Positions 23,375 to 30,298 of a DNA stretch of 31,015 nt are shown one piece after another. The stretch comes from an uncultured Angelakisella sp. (GTDB lineage Bacteria; Bacillota; Clostridia; Oscillospirales; Ruminococcaceae), in the NCBI GenBank assembly GCA_910585525.1, contig CAJUFR010000024.1, positions 1 to 31,015 on the forward strand. The letters are read 5' to 3'. Both the position numbers and the translations under genes were made by a program. Below the pieces are notes generated by a model. The model searched no databases. It worked only from the letters and a program-made list of their open reading frames with translations, and had not been told where the DNA came from. Within the stretch, counting starts at the first letter, position 1; each line of letters begins with the position of its first letter.

Positions 23375-24229
23375 ATGGCTGCCATCATCGACGGCAAGGC
23401 GGTATCGGCAAAGCTCCGCCAGGAGATGAAGGGGGAGGTGGCCGCCCTCCAGGCGAAGGGGATCGCCCCCGGCCTGGCGGTGGTGCTGGTGGGGGAGGAC
23501 CCCGCCAGCCAGGTCTATGTCCGCAACAAGATACGGGCCTGCGAGGAACTGGGCATCCGGTCCCAGGACCACCGGCTCCCGGCGGACACCACCCAGGAGC
23601 GGCTGCTGGAACTCATCGGGGAGTTGAACAACGACCCGGCGGTCCACGGCATCCTGGTCCAGCTGCCCCTGCCGAAGCAGATCAGCGACCAGGCGGTGAT
23701 CGCCGCCATCGACCCCAAAAAGGACGTGGACGCCTTCCACCCCCAGAACGTGGGCAAGATCGTCCAGGGGAACTACGACTTCCTCCCCTGCACCCCCGCC
23801 GGGGTGATGGCGCTGCTCCGCAGCACCGGGGTGCCTGTGGCCGGCAAGGAGTGCGTGGTCATCGGCCGCAGCAACATCGTGGGCAAGCCCATGGCGCTGC
23901 TGATGCTCCATGAGCACGCCACCGTCACCATCTGCCACAGCCGGACCCGGGACCTGGCGGAGGTCTGCCGCCGGGCGGATATCCTCATCGTGGCCATCGG
24001 CAAGGCGAGATTCGTCACCGCCGGTATGGTGAAGGAGGGGGCCGTCGTCATCGATGTGGGGATGGACCGGGACGAGAACGGCAAACTCTGCGGCGACGTG
24101 GACTTTGCCGGGGTGGAGCCAAAAGCGGGGTATATCACCCCTGTCCCCGGCGGGGTGGGCCCCATGACCATCACCATGCTGATGCAGAACACCATCACCG
24201 CCGCCAGGCTGGCGGGAGGGGCGGTATGA
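23375..24229 (+). CDS. folD: Bifunctional methylenetetrahydrofolate dehydrogenase/cyclohydrolase FolD
   Basis: This 284-residue cytosolic enzyme interconverts 5,10-methylene-THF, 5,10-methenyl-THF and 10-formyl-THF, feeding purine and formyl-Met synthesis. The catalytic segment PASQVYVRNKIRACEELGI holds the Tyr and Lys of the cyclohydrolase site. Other family motifs are GILVQLPLPKQI, PCTPAGVMALL, the NADP-binding VVIGRSNIVGKPMALLM and the C-terminal TPVPGGVGPMT. Length is standard. I choose ATG 23375 with the AGGAGG-type site; an in-frame GTG at 23369 overlapping the lgt stop is the alternative. It overlaps the downstream small gene by 4 nt (ATGA). Confidence 0.96.
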   Translation: MAAIIDGKAVSAKLRQEMKGEVAALQAKGIAPGLAVVLVGEDPASQVYVRNKIRACEELGIRSQDHRLPADTTQERLLELIGELNNDPAVHGILVQLPLPKQISDQAVIAAIDPKKDVDAFHPQNVGKIVQGNYDFLPCTPAGVMALLRSTGVPVAGKECVVIGRSNIVGKPMALLMLHEHATVTICHSRTRDLAEVCRRADILIVAIGKARFVTAGMVKEGAVVIDVGMDRDENGKLCGDVDFAGVEPKAGYITPVPGGVGPMTITMLMQNTITAARLAGGAV

Positions 24230-24435
24230 GCGGCTTCTGCACCTGCGCCGATCTGGCCTGCCCCCTGAACCCGGCCAACCACGACCGGGGGTGTGACCTC
24301 TGTGTCCAGAAGTGCCTGGCCAAGGGGGAGATACCCAGCTGTTTTTTTAACGCCGCCGGCGGTGGAGAGAAGCCGGAGGCGTATACATACCAGGGCTTCG
24401 CCCGATTCGTTCTGGCAAAAAAAGAAGCGCCTTGA
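24226..24435 (+). CDS. Small cysteine-rich protein (DUF6485-like)
   Basis: This 69-residue protein begins within the folD stop (ATGA overlap), so it is translationally coupled to folD. It has seven cysteines in the first 40 residues, arranged C5-x-C7, C12, C23-xx-C26-xxx-C30 and C39, plus His19. This suggests a zinc- or iron-sulfur-binding knuckle. The pattern and the ending GEIPSCFF resemble the DUF6485 family found in Clostridia; I am moderately sure of that name. There is no signal peptide or membrane segment, so it is cytosolic. Its last codons form the left arm of a downstream stem-loop. Confidence 0.78.
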   Translation: MSGFCTCADLACPLNPANHDRGCDLCVQKCLAKGEIPSCFFNAAGGGEKPEAYTYQGFARFVLAKKEAP

Positions 24436-24501
24436 CCGGTGCCGCCACAGGTACTCGCGGCCGCCCCCGGGGCGGTCTCCCCTTGGGCACCAAAGGCGCT
24501 T
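24425..24501. repeat. 77-nt long stem-loop at the end of the folD operon
   Basis: AAGCGCCTT (24425-24433) pairs with AAGGCGCTT (24493-24501), and GGTGCC (24438-24443) with GGCACC (24486-24491). The apex holds a further CCGCC/GGCGG hairpin (24461-24465 with 24471-24475). No T-run follows, so it is not a typical terminator. The left arm includes the stop codon of the Cys-rich gene. It may be an mRNA 3'-stabilising structure or a short palindromic repeat. Confidence 0.65.
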
Positions 24502-24510
24502 AGATATAGT
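24483..24510 (+). promoter_or_regulatory. Possible promoter of the acidic-linker lipoprotein
   Basis: TTGGGC (24483-24488) and TATAGT (24505-24510) are separated by 16 bp. The -35 is weak. The start would be near 24517, about 50 nt before GTG 24569. Confidence 0.4.
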
Positions 24511-24568
24511 GGAGAGAGCAAAGACCGCACACACAACAGACACGAGAAAAAGAAAGCAGAGGTACTTC

Positions 24569-25489
24569 GTGAAAAAGATTTTGTGTATCGCCCTTGCTCT
24601 GGCCCTTTTGGCCCTGGCGGGGTGCGGAAGCAAGCCCACATCCCAGCCGGAGCCCGCCCCGGAGAGCAGCAGCCAGCCCGCCCCGGAGAGCAAAGCTGTC
24701 CCGCCGTCCACCCCCGAGCCTGAACCGGAGCCCGAGCCCGAACCAGAGCCGGAGCCGGGACCGGAATCCGAGCCGGGACCCGAACCCCAGTCCAGCGAAG
24801 CCCCCGCCCCGGAGGACGAAGCCGTCTCCCGGGACCCCGCCGGTGAGGAGGGGGACGAGAAAGAGGATGGAGAGGGCGAGGAGGAAGAGGAGAACGAGGT
24901 GGACGAGTTGGGCGCCCCCGCCGTCCCCCACGGGGAGGAGTTGGCGGGGCTGGACCTTTCCGCCATGACCGCCGCCCAGATCAAGCCCATGCTGGACAAG
25001 GTGCTGGCCCGGGCCGACTACTTCTGTCAGTACGGCCGCACCGGGGAATTTGACGAGGCGGGGATGGACACCCGGAAGGAGTCGGCCATCCAGCGGCCCT
25101 ACCGGGACCACAGCAGCTGGACCTTCTACCCCTACACCAACCTGCCCTACCACACGGTGGACGAGTTGAAGGAGGGGATGCAGACCGCCTTCCTGTGGGA
25201 TGTGCTGAACACCGACCTGCACTACCTCTTTGAGTCGATGACCGACGACGGGGAGCGGCTCTACTTTGCCGACGGCGTCACCGGATACTCCAAATCCCAC
25301 CACTGGGACACCGCCAACATGACAGTGGTGGAGGCCAGCGCCGGTAAAGTCACCCTGGAGATGCCGGTGACCTGGCGGGACGACACCTTTACCGCCGACC
25401 TGAACCTGGAACTGGTGGACGGCTATCTGGTGCTGGATTCCACCTACTTCGCCATCCCGGAGGAGCAGCGGGCAAACCACCACCACTGA
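24569..25489 (+). CDS. Lipoprotein with acidic Glu-Pro linker, possible IseA-like body
   Basis: This 306-residue lipoprotein starts at GTG 24569, with AGAGG 6 nt upstream; the longer frame to 24293 is rejected because the signal peptide begins here. Lipobox LAGC holds Cys19. A long Pro/Glu/Ser linker (about residues 25-125) contains an uninterrupted run of Glu-Pro dipeptides and then an acidic Glu/Asp stretch. The C-terminal body (about 130-300) begins with an LDKVLARADYFCQYG helix, followed by beta-rich segments ending in DLNLELVDGYLVLDSTYF. That plan resembles IseA/YoeB-type inhibitors of cell-wall endopeptidases, but this is a structural guess. It ends only 4 nt before the rplU promoter and no terminator separates them. 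Confidence 0.78.
   Translation: MKKILCIALALALLALAGCGSKPTSQPEPAPESSSQPAPESKAVPPSTPEPEPEPEPEPEPEPGPESEPGPEPQSSEAPAPEDEAVSRDPAGEEGDEKEDGEGEEEEENEVDELGAPAVPHGEELAGLDLSAMTAAQIKPMLDKVLARADYFCQYGRTGEFDEAGMDTRKESAIQRPYRDHSSWTFYPYTNLPYHTVDELKEGMQTAFLWDVLNTDLHYLFESMTDDGERLYFADGVTGYSKSHHWDTANMTVVEASAGKVTLEMPVTWRDDTFTADLNLELVDGYLVLDSTYFAIPEEQRANHHH
24713..24790 (+). repeat. Low-complexity Glu-Pro coding repeat
   Basis: This is a run of degenerate GAG/GAA-CCG/CCC/CCA hexanucleotides encoding alternating Glu-Pro with a few Gly-Pro and Ser units. It forms an extended, rigid, acidic linker in the lipoprotein. Such repeats can change length by slippage in multiples of 6 nt without breaking the frame. Confidence 0.8.
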
Positions 25490-25493
25490 AGCC

Positions 25494-25523
25494 TTGACAA
25501 CCCGCCCCCTCATCTGTTAAAAT
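25494..25523 (+). promoter_or_regulatory. Promoter of rplU-rpmA
   Basis: TTGACA (25494-25499) and TAAAAT (25518-25523) are separated by 18 bp. The start would be near 25530, giving an 86-nt leader before ATG 25616. Confidence 0.8.
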
Positions 25524-25529
25524 AGGTCA

Positions 25530-25615
25530 TGCCGCATGTGCCGGGCCCAAAGTGCGCCCTCTTTTACCGGGAGCGCCGCCCTGCGACAGCGAGTCTGTAA
25601 GAAAGAGGACAAACC
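25530..25615 (+). promoter_or_regulatory. rplU leader, candidate autoregulatory RNA
   Basis: The 86-nt leader contains a hairpin in which GCGCCCTC (about 25554-25561) pairs with GGGAGCGC (to about 25576) with one mismatch. Many Gram-positive rplU genes carry an L21 leader RNA bound by bL21. The position and size fit, but I cannot verify the consensus by eye. Confidence 0.35.
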
Positions 25616-25981
25616 ATGTACGCGATTTTTGAGACCGGCGGCAAGCAGTACACCGCCACCCCCGGGGACATCCTGTTCATCGAGAAGTTGGACGCCGAGC
25701 CCGGCGCCGAGATCACCTTTGACAAGGTCCTGGCCACCGGCGGGGAAGGGGATGCCGCCTTTGGGGCTCCCTACCTGGATGGCGCCGCCGTCACCGCCAA
25801 GGTGCTGAAGAACGGCAAGGGCAAGAAGATCACCATCCTCACCTACCGTCCCAAGAAGGACTCCCAGCGCAAGATGGGCCATCGTCAGCCCTACACCAAG
25901 GTGGAGATCCTCACCGTTCCCGGCGGCAAGAAGAAGGCCGCCAAGAAGGCCGCCCCCAAGGCGGAAGCCGCTGAAGAATAA
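25616..25981 (+). CDS. rplU: 50S ribosomal protein bL21
   Basis: This 121-residue large-subunit protein binds 23S rRNA. It starts MYAIFETGGKQY, the usual bL21 N-terminus, and contains KITILTYRPKKDSQRKMGHRQPYTKVEI, the conserved rRNA-binding C-terminal region. A short tail of about 18 residues rich in Lys and Ala then extends beyond the usual end near residue 103. The start at ATG 25616 has a GAGGA site. It is followed by rpmA after 21 nt, with no prp (ysxB) gene between them. Confidence 0.97.
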   Translation: MYAIFETGGKQYTATPGDILFIEKLDAEPGAEITFDKVLATGGEGDAAFGAPYLDGAAVTAKVLKNGKGKKITILTYRPKKDSQRKMGHRQPYTKVEILTVPGGKKKAAKKAAPKAEAAEE

Positions 25982-26002
25982 ACAAAGAGAGGTGTTTGAA
26001 CC

Positions 26003-26257
26003 ATGGCACATAAAAAAGGCGTAGGCTCTACTAAGAACGGCCGCGATTCCGAATCCAAACGCCTCGGCGTCAAGCGGGCGGATGGCCAGCAGGTCCTGGC
26101 GGGCAACATCCTGGTCCGCCAGCGGGGCACCCACATCCACCCCGGCACCAACGTGGGCATCGGCAGCGACGATACCCTCTTCGCCCTGGTGGACGGCCGG
26201 GTGAAGTTCGAGCGCATGGGCCGCGAGCGCAAGAAGTGCTCCGTTTACCCCGCCTGA
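26003..26257 (+). CDS. rpmA: 50S ribosomal protein bL27, short-start form
   Basis: This 84-residue protein lies near the peptidyl-transferase centre with its N-terminus reaching the A/P sites. It begins MAHKKGVGSTKNGRDSESKR and continues with the conserved GNILVRQRGTHIHPG and DDTLFALVDGRVKFE. In many Firmicutes bL27 starts with a roughly nine-residue extension removed by the protease Prp, encoded between rplU and rpmA. Both the extension and that gene are missing here. The start ATG 26003 has an AGAGAGG site. A terminator follows at 26276-26309. Confidence 0.97.
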   Translation: MAHKKGVGSTKNGRDSESKRLGVKRADGQQVLAGNILVRQRGTHIHPGTNVGIGSDDTLFALVDGRVKFERMGRERKKCSVYPA

Positions 26258-26275
26258 GCAAAATAGTCCAAACGG

Positions 26276-26309
26276 CAAGTCCCAGGGTGACCCCTGGGAT
26301 TTGTTTTTT
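26276..26309 (+). terminator. Intrinsic terminator after rpmA
   Basis: TCCCAGGG (26280-26287) pairs with CCCTGGGA (26292-26299) around TGAC. The stem extends by CAA/TTG and is followed by TTTTTT (26304-26309). It separates rplU-rpmA from obgE, for which I see no clear own promoter, so readthrough is likely. Confidence 0.92.
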
Positions 26310-26372
26310 GGATGGAACGCCAGGGAAGGGAAACCATAAGCTATGACGCCCCGCTGGGGGCCAGGAGGTTCT

Positions 26373-27647
26373 ATGTTCGTCGATCACGCGCGCATCACCA
26401 TCAAGGCCGGGGACGGGGGCAACGGCAAGGTCTCCTTCCACCGGGAAAAGTTCGTCGCCGCCGGGGGCCCCGACGGCGGGGACGGCGGCAGGGGAGGGGA
26501 CGTCTGGTTCGTCGCCGACACCAACCTCAGCAGCCTGATAGATTTTAAGTACCGCAAGCGGTACTTTGCCGAAAAGGGCCAGGACGGCGGCTCCAAGCGG
26601 TGCTCCGGCAGGACCGGGGAGGACCTGGTCATCCACGTTCCCAAGGGCACCGTGGTCCGGGAGGCCGGCACCGGCCGGGTACTGGCCGACCTGTCCGGCC
26701 CCCAGCCGGTGCGGGTGGCCCGGGGGGGCAAGGGGGGCTGGGGCAACAGCCACTTCGCCACCGCCACCCGCCAGATCCCCCGCTTCGCCAAAGGGGGCTG
26801 GCCGGGGGAGACCTTCGACGTGGAACTGGAACTGAAGCTGCTGGCCGACGTGGGGCTGGTGGGCTTCCCCAATGTGGGCAAGTCCACCCTCATCTCGGTG
26901 GTCAGCGCCGCCAAGCCGGAGATCGCCAACTACCACTTTACCACCCTGGTGCCGGTGCTGGGGGTGGTGAAGCTGGGGCCGGAGGAAAGCTTTGTCATGG
27001 CCGATATCCCCGGTCTCATCGAGGGGGCCAGCGAAGGGGTGGGGCTGGGCCACGAGTTCCTGCGCCATGTGGACCGCTGCCGCCTCATCGTCCACATCGT
27101 GGATGTCTCCGGCAGCGAGGGCCGGGACCCGGTGGAGGACTTCGCCGCCATCAACCGGGAGCTGGAGCGGTTCGACCCGGAACTGGCCCAGCGGCCCATG
27201 CTGGTGGCAGCCAACAAGTGCGACATCGCCACCCCAGAGCAGGTGGAGACCTTCCGCCACCACGTCACCCAGCAGGGGTACGACTTCTTTGCCATCTCCG
27301 CCGCCGCCTGCCAGGGCACCGGGGAACTGGTGAAGGCCATCGCCCGGCGGCTCCAGGACCTGCCCCCTATCCGGGAATACCAGCCGGAGCCCCCGGACCG
27401 GGAGGCGCTGCTGAAGGAAGCCAAGCCCAACCAGTTCACCGTCCGGGTGGAGGACGGGGTCTACATCGTGGAGGCCGACTGGCTGATGCACGTGCTGGGG
27501 ATGGTGGATATGGACGACTACGAGTCGCTGCAATACTTCCAGCGGGTGCTGCGGCTCAGCGGGATCATCGACCGGCTGGAGGAACTGGGCATCCAGGAGG
27601 GGGACACCGTCAGCATCCTGAACTTCCAGTTCGAGTATCTGCGGTAA
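26373..27647 (+). CDS. obgE: GTPase Obg/CgtA
   Basis: This 424-residue essential GTPase acts in 50S subunit assembly and stress response. The glycine-rich Obg domain (residues 1 to about 158) begins MFVDHARITIKAGDGGNG. The G domain has G1 GFPNVGKST (about 164-172), G3 DIPG (211-214) and G4 NKCD (281-284). A C-terminal OCT domain occupies about 345-424. I start at ATG 26373 because family members begin MFxD and AGGAGG lies just upstream; the longer frame from 26343 adds ten unrelated residues. It is followed by mrnC after 13 nt. Confidence 0.96.
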   Translation: MFVDHARITIKAGDGGNGKVSFHREKFVAAGGPDGGDGGRGGDVWFVADTNLSSLIDFKYRKRYFAEKGQDGGSKRCSGRTGEDLVIHVPKGTVVREAGTGRVLADLSGPQPVRVARGGKGGWGNSHFATATRQIPRFAKGGWPGETFDVELELKLLADVGLVGFPNVGKSTLISVVSAAKPEIANYHFTTLVPVLGVVKLGPEESFVMADIPGLIEGASEGVGLGHEFLRHVDRCRLIVHIVDVSGSEGRDPVEDFAAINRELERFDPELAQRPMLVAANKCDIATPEQVETFRHHVTQQGYDFFAISAAACQGTGELVKAIARRLQDLPPIREYQPEPPDREALLKEAKPNQFTVRVEDGVYIVEADWLMHVLGMVDMDDYESLQYFQRVLRLSGIIDRLEELGIQEGDTVSILNFQFEYLR

Positions 27648-27660
27648 GGAGGGCGCCGGT

Positions 27661-28068
27661 ATGACAGCATTGGACCCCAAGGTGGAGCGGCCGGAGCTGC
27701 TCAGTCCCCTGGCCCTGGCCTTTGTGGGGGACGGGGTGTACGAACTGCTGGCCCGGCAGCAGCTGCTGGCCCGGGGCAGCGCCCCGGTGGGGCGGCTCCA
27801 CAGCCGCACGGTGGAACTGGTCTCCGCCGCGGCCCAGGCCCGGGCCTACCGCCTGGTGGCCCCCCTCCTCTCCCCGGAGGAGGAGGCCATCTACCGCCGG
27901 GGGCGCAACGCCAACAGCACCCGCAGCCCCCGCCACACCGACCCCGCCGTTTACCGCTGCGCCACCGGCATGGAGGCCCTTTTCGGCTGGCTCTACCTCA
28001 CCGGCCAGGTGGCCCGGCTGGAGCAGCTGTTCCAGGTCATCCTGGCGGGACAGGAGGAAACGGAGTAA
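27661..28068 (+). CDS. mrnC: Mini-ribonuclease III
   Basis: This 135-residue protein consists of only the RNase III catalytic domain, without a dsRNA-binding domain, and matures the ends of 23S rRNA. It contains ALAFVGDGVYELL (Asp24), the GRLHSRTVELVSAAAQA helix, EEEAIYRRGRNA and the C-terminal YRCATGMEALFGWLYL with catalytic Glu105. Length fits the family. The start ATG 27661 has AAGGAGGG upstream. It lies between obgE and a YitT gene with short gaps, so it is in a ribosome-biogenesis operon. Confidence 0.95.
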   Translation: MTALDPKVERPELLSPLALAFVGDGVYELLARQQLLARGSAPVGRLHSRTVELVSAAAQARAYRLVAPLLSPEEEAIYRRGRNANSTRSPRHTDPAVYRCATGMEALFGWLYLTGQVARLEQLFQVILAGQEETE

Positions 28069-28096
28069 AACGATTGTTGGCAAAGGAGGGGACGCC

Positions 28097-28966
28097 ATGA
28101 AGCAAAAAGCGCGGGAATTCCTGCTGGATGTGCTGTACGACGGGGCGGGCGGGGCGGTGTTCGCCATCGGGCTGGGGTGCTTCGTCGGCCCAGCCCAGAT
28201 CGCCCCGGGGGGCGTCTCCGGCCTTTCCATCATCATCAACTACCTCACCGGGCTGCCGGTGGGGTCGCTGAACATGGGCATCAACATCCCCCTGCTGCTG
28301 CTGGCCTGGCGGTTTTTGGGCCGCCGCTTCACCCTCAAGACGCTGCGCTCGGTGTTCATCCAGTCGGTGATGATCGACCTGGTGGGGCTGTGGCTGCCGG
28401 TCTATGCCGGGGACCGCATCATGTCCGCCCTCTTTGGCGGGGTGGCCATCGGGGTGGGGCTGGCCCCGGTGTTCATGCGGGGCTCCACCACCGGCGGCAC
28501 CGATATCGTCTCCCGCCTTATCCAGCTGCGGTTCCGCCATGTCTCCATCGGCAAGCTGCTGTTCATGGTGGACACGGCGGTGCTGCTCCTTTCGGTGGCG
28601 GTGTTCCGCAACATCGAGACCGGCCTTTACGGCATGATCACCATCTACACCTCCAACCGCATCCTGGACGGCATCCTCTACGGCCTGGATACCGGCAAGG
28701 TGGTGCTGGTCATCAGCGAGAAGAACCAGCAGATCGCCCAGCAGGTGATGGACCGGCTGGAGCGGGGCGCCACCTTCCTCCAGGCCGAGGGGGCCTGGTC
28801 CGGCCAGGAAAAGAAGGTGCTGCTCTGCGTGGTCCGGGCGGTGCAGTGCTACCGGGTGGAGGAGATCGTCCGGGCCGCCGACCCAGACGCCTTCCTGGTG
28901 GTGATGGAGGCCAACCAGATCGCCGGGGAGGGGTTCCGGCCCATCACCTCGGACAAGGTGACCTGA
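28097..28966 (+). CDS. YitT family membrane protein (DUF161 + DUF2179)
   Basis: This 289-residue protein has a five- to six-helix membrane domain (about residues 15-200). Its hallmarks are QIAPGGVSGLSIIINYLTG, NMGINIPLLLLAWRFLG and MRGSTTGGTDIVSRLI. A cytoplasmic C-terminal DUF2179 domain (about 205-285) begins GKVVLVISEKNQQIAQQVMD. The transport function of this family is not established. The start at ATG 28097 has AAAGGAGG (28083-28090) 6 nt upstream; a longer open frame from 27722 is a shadow of mrnC. It is the last gene before the hairpin at 28966-29021. Confidence 0.93.
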   Translation: MKQKAREFLLDVLYDGAGGAVFAIGLGCFVGPAQIAPGGVSGLSIIINYLTGLPVGSLNMGINIPLLLLAWRFLGRRFTLKTLRSVFIQSVMIDLVGLWLPVYAGDRIMSALFGGVAIGVGLAPVFMRGSTTGGTDIVSRLIQLRFRHVSIGKLLFMVDTAVLLLSVAVFRNIETGLYGMITIYTSNRILDGILYGLDTGKVVLVISEKNQQIAQQVMDRLERGATFLQAEGAWSGQEKKVLLCVVRAVQCYRVEEIVRAADPDAFLVVMEANQIAGEGFRPITSDKVT

Positions 28967-29021
28967 TAATGGCTGTTCCGGCTGCTTTGGCCGCTGGAAC
29001 AGCCTCCAAAGATCATTATTT
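28966..29021 (+). terminator. Probable terminator after the YitT gene
   Basis: GGCTGTTCC (28971-28979) pairs with GGAACAGCC (28996-29004). Outer arms ATAATG (28966-28971) and CATTAT (29014-29019) can extend the base of the fold. A T-rich tail (29019-29023) follows. The long fold is less tidy than the other terminators here. Confidence 0.65.
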
Positions 29022-29065
29022 TTGGCTTTGTTTAGAATTTGTCTACATCTCCCCGCCCCCCGGGA

Positions 29066-29074
29066 TGCTATAAT
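29066..29074 (+). promoter_or_regulatory. Extended -10 promoter of the second ABC importer operon
   Basis: TGCTATAAT (29066-29074) is a perfect extended -10. No good -35 is visible at the right distance (about 29046-29051). The start would be near 29081, immediately at the 5' arm of a leader hairpin. Confidence 0.65.
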
Positions 29075-29083
29075 GGGCTTGGT

Positions 29084-29114
29084 CCCGTCCCGTCCGGGGC
29101 GGGATACATTTTTT
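29084..29114 (+). promoter_or_regulatory. Terminator-like hairpin in the leader of the ABC importer
   Basis: CCCGTCCC (29084-29091) pairs with GGGGCGGG (29096-29103) over 8 bp (one G-U) around GTCC. After five bases, a run of six T (29109-29114) follows. It lies between the promoter and the Shine-Dalgarno at 29117, so it may be an attenuator or a 5'-end stabilising stem. Confidence 0.5.
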
Positions 29115-29131
29115 ATAGGAGGCTTTTACCC

Positions 29132-30214
29132 ATGCGCAGAGCGACCCGAAAGGCAGTTTCCCTTGCCCTGGCGGGTGTGCTGGCTCTGGCAGCGGCAGCA
29201 GGCTGTTCTGAAAAAACAGGACCTTCTTCCGCCAGCCAGAACGACACCCCCGCCCCGCAGCCCGCCCCCCCCGCCCAGACCCAGGAGTTGACGGGGGAGA
29301 TCACCGTCTACACCTCGGAATCCCAGGACCTGGTGACCGACATGCTGGAGGACTTCGTCTCCAAAAACCCCGGCGTCACCTACAAGCTGTTCCGCTCCGG
29401 CTCCGGGGCGGTGATCTCCAAGATCGACACCGAACTGGAGACCGGCAGCACCGAGGCGGACATCATCTGGTTCGCGGATATCGGCTATATGAGCCAGCTG
29501 GATGACAAGGGGCTGATCCAGCACTATACCCCCAAGGGGGCCGATGCCATCGACCCCAAATTCAACTACAACGACGGCATGGCCTGGGAGGTGCGGCAGA
29601 TCTTCAGCATCATCGCCAAGAACACCCTCAAGTGCGATGTGGAGATCACCGACTGGCAGGACCTGACCAAGCCGGAACTCTCCGGCCGGTTCGCCATGGC
29701 CAACCCGGATTACTCCGGCGGGGCCTTCACCACCATGGTGGGGCTGGTGGGCACCGACGGCCTGGGCTGGCAGCTTTACCAGGACATGAAGGACAACGAC
29801 GTGAAGTTCGAGCAGTCCAACGGCAACCTACAGACCAAGGTCTCCTCCGGCGAGTACGCCGCCGTCTCCATCGTGGACTTTATGGCCCGCAACGCCGAGA
29901 ACGAGGGCTCCCCGGTCCAGACCATCTGGCCCGCCTCCGGGGCGGTGATGATCCCCACCCCCATCGCCATGCTCTCCACCGTCAAGGAGGAAAACCGGGC
30001 CGCCTGCGAGGCGCTGCTGGACTACATGCTCAGTGAGGACGCCCAGAAGCTGTTCATCCAGCAGGGGTACATCCCGGTGAACCCCAACGTGGGGGTGCCG
30101 GAGGGGGCTCCCGACGTGGCGGACATCAAGACGGTGGAACTGGATATCCAGGACTTCACCCAGAACTCCGCCGCCTTCCGGGAGCGGTTCGCGGAGATCT
30201 ACGGGGAAGGATAG
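29132..30214 (+). CDS. ABC importer solute-binding lipoprotein (ferric-iron/phosphonate type, family 1)
   Basis: This 360-residue receptor has a lipoprotein signal and lipobox AAGC (Cys25), an Ala/Pro linker to about residue 50, and then a periplasmic-binding fold. The body starts with GEITVYTSESQDLVTDMLEDF and contains RSGSGAVISKIDTELETGSTEADIIWFAD, as in the FbpA/AfuA and 2-aminoethylphosphonate-binding group. The paired tyrosines that bind Fe3+ in FbpA are not evident to me, so the substrate (iron, phosphonate or another small ligand) is open. I start at ATG 29132, with AGGAGG (29117-29122) 9 nt upstream. It precedes its permease gene and is separated from it by a strong hairpin. Confidence 0.87.
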   Translation: MRRATRKAVSLALAGVLALAAAAGCSEKTGPSSASQNDTPAPQPAPPAQTQELTGEITVYTSESQDLVTDMLEDFVSKNPGVTYKLFRSGSGAVISKIDTELETGSTEADIIWFADIGYMSQLDDKGLIQHYTPKGADAIDPKFNYNDGMAWEVRQIFSIIAKNTLKCDVEITDWQDLTKPELSGRFAMANPDYSGGAFTTMVGLVGTDGLGWQLYQDMKDNDVKFEQSNGNLQTKVSSGEYAAVSIVDFMARNAENEGSPVQTIWPASGAVMIPTPIAMLSTVKEENRAACEALLDYMLSEDAQKLFIQQGYIPVNPNVGVPEGAPDVADIKTVELDIQDFTQNSAAFRERFAEIYGEG

Positions 30215-30234
30215 CCTGACCCCCCGGTGTCCCA

Positions 30235-30264
30235 GGAGGGGGCGGCCTTGGGGCCGCTCCCTCC
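30235..30264 (+). promoter_or_regulatory. Intercistronic stem-loop between binding protein and permease
   Basis: A 13-bp stem (30235-30247 with 30252-30264, one G-U) has a TTGG loop. No U-run follows, so it is not a full terminator. Such structures commonly protect the binding-protein part of the mRNA and lower permease expression. Confidence 0.75.
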
Positions 30265-30298
30265 CCATCCTCCATTTGACAGAAAGGGGGAAGGCCCG

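Noticed and set aside
24713..24790. Tandem repeat as a mobile or regulatory repeat array
   Set aside because: The repeat is in frame and encodes a Glu-Pro linker; it is explained by protein composition.
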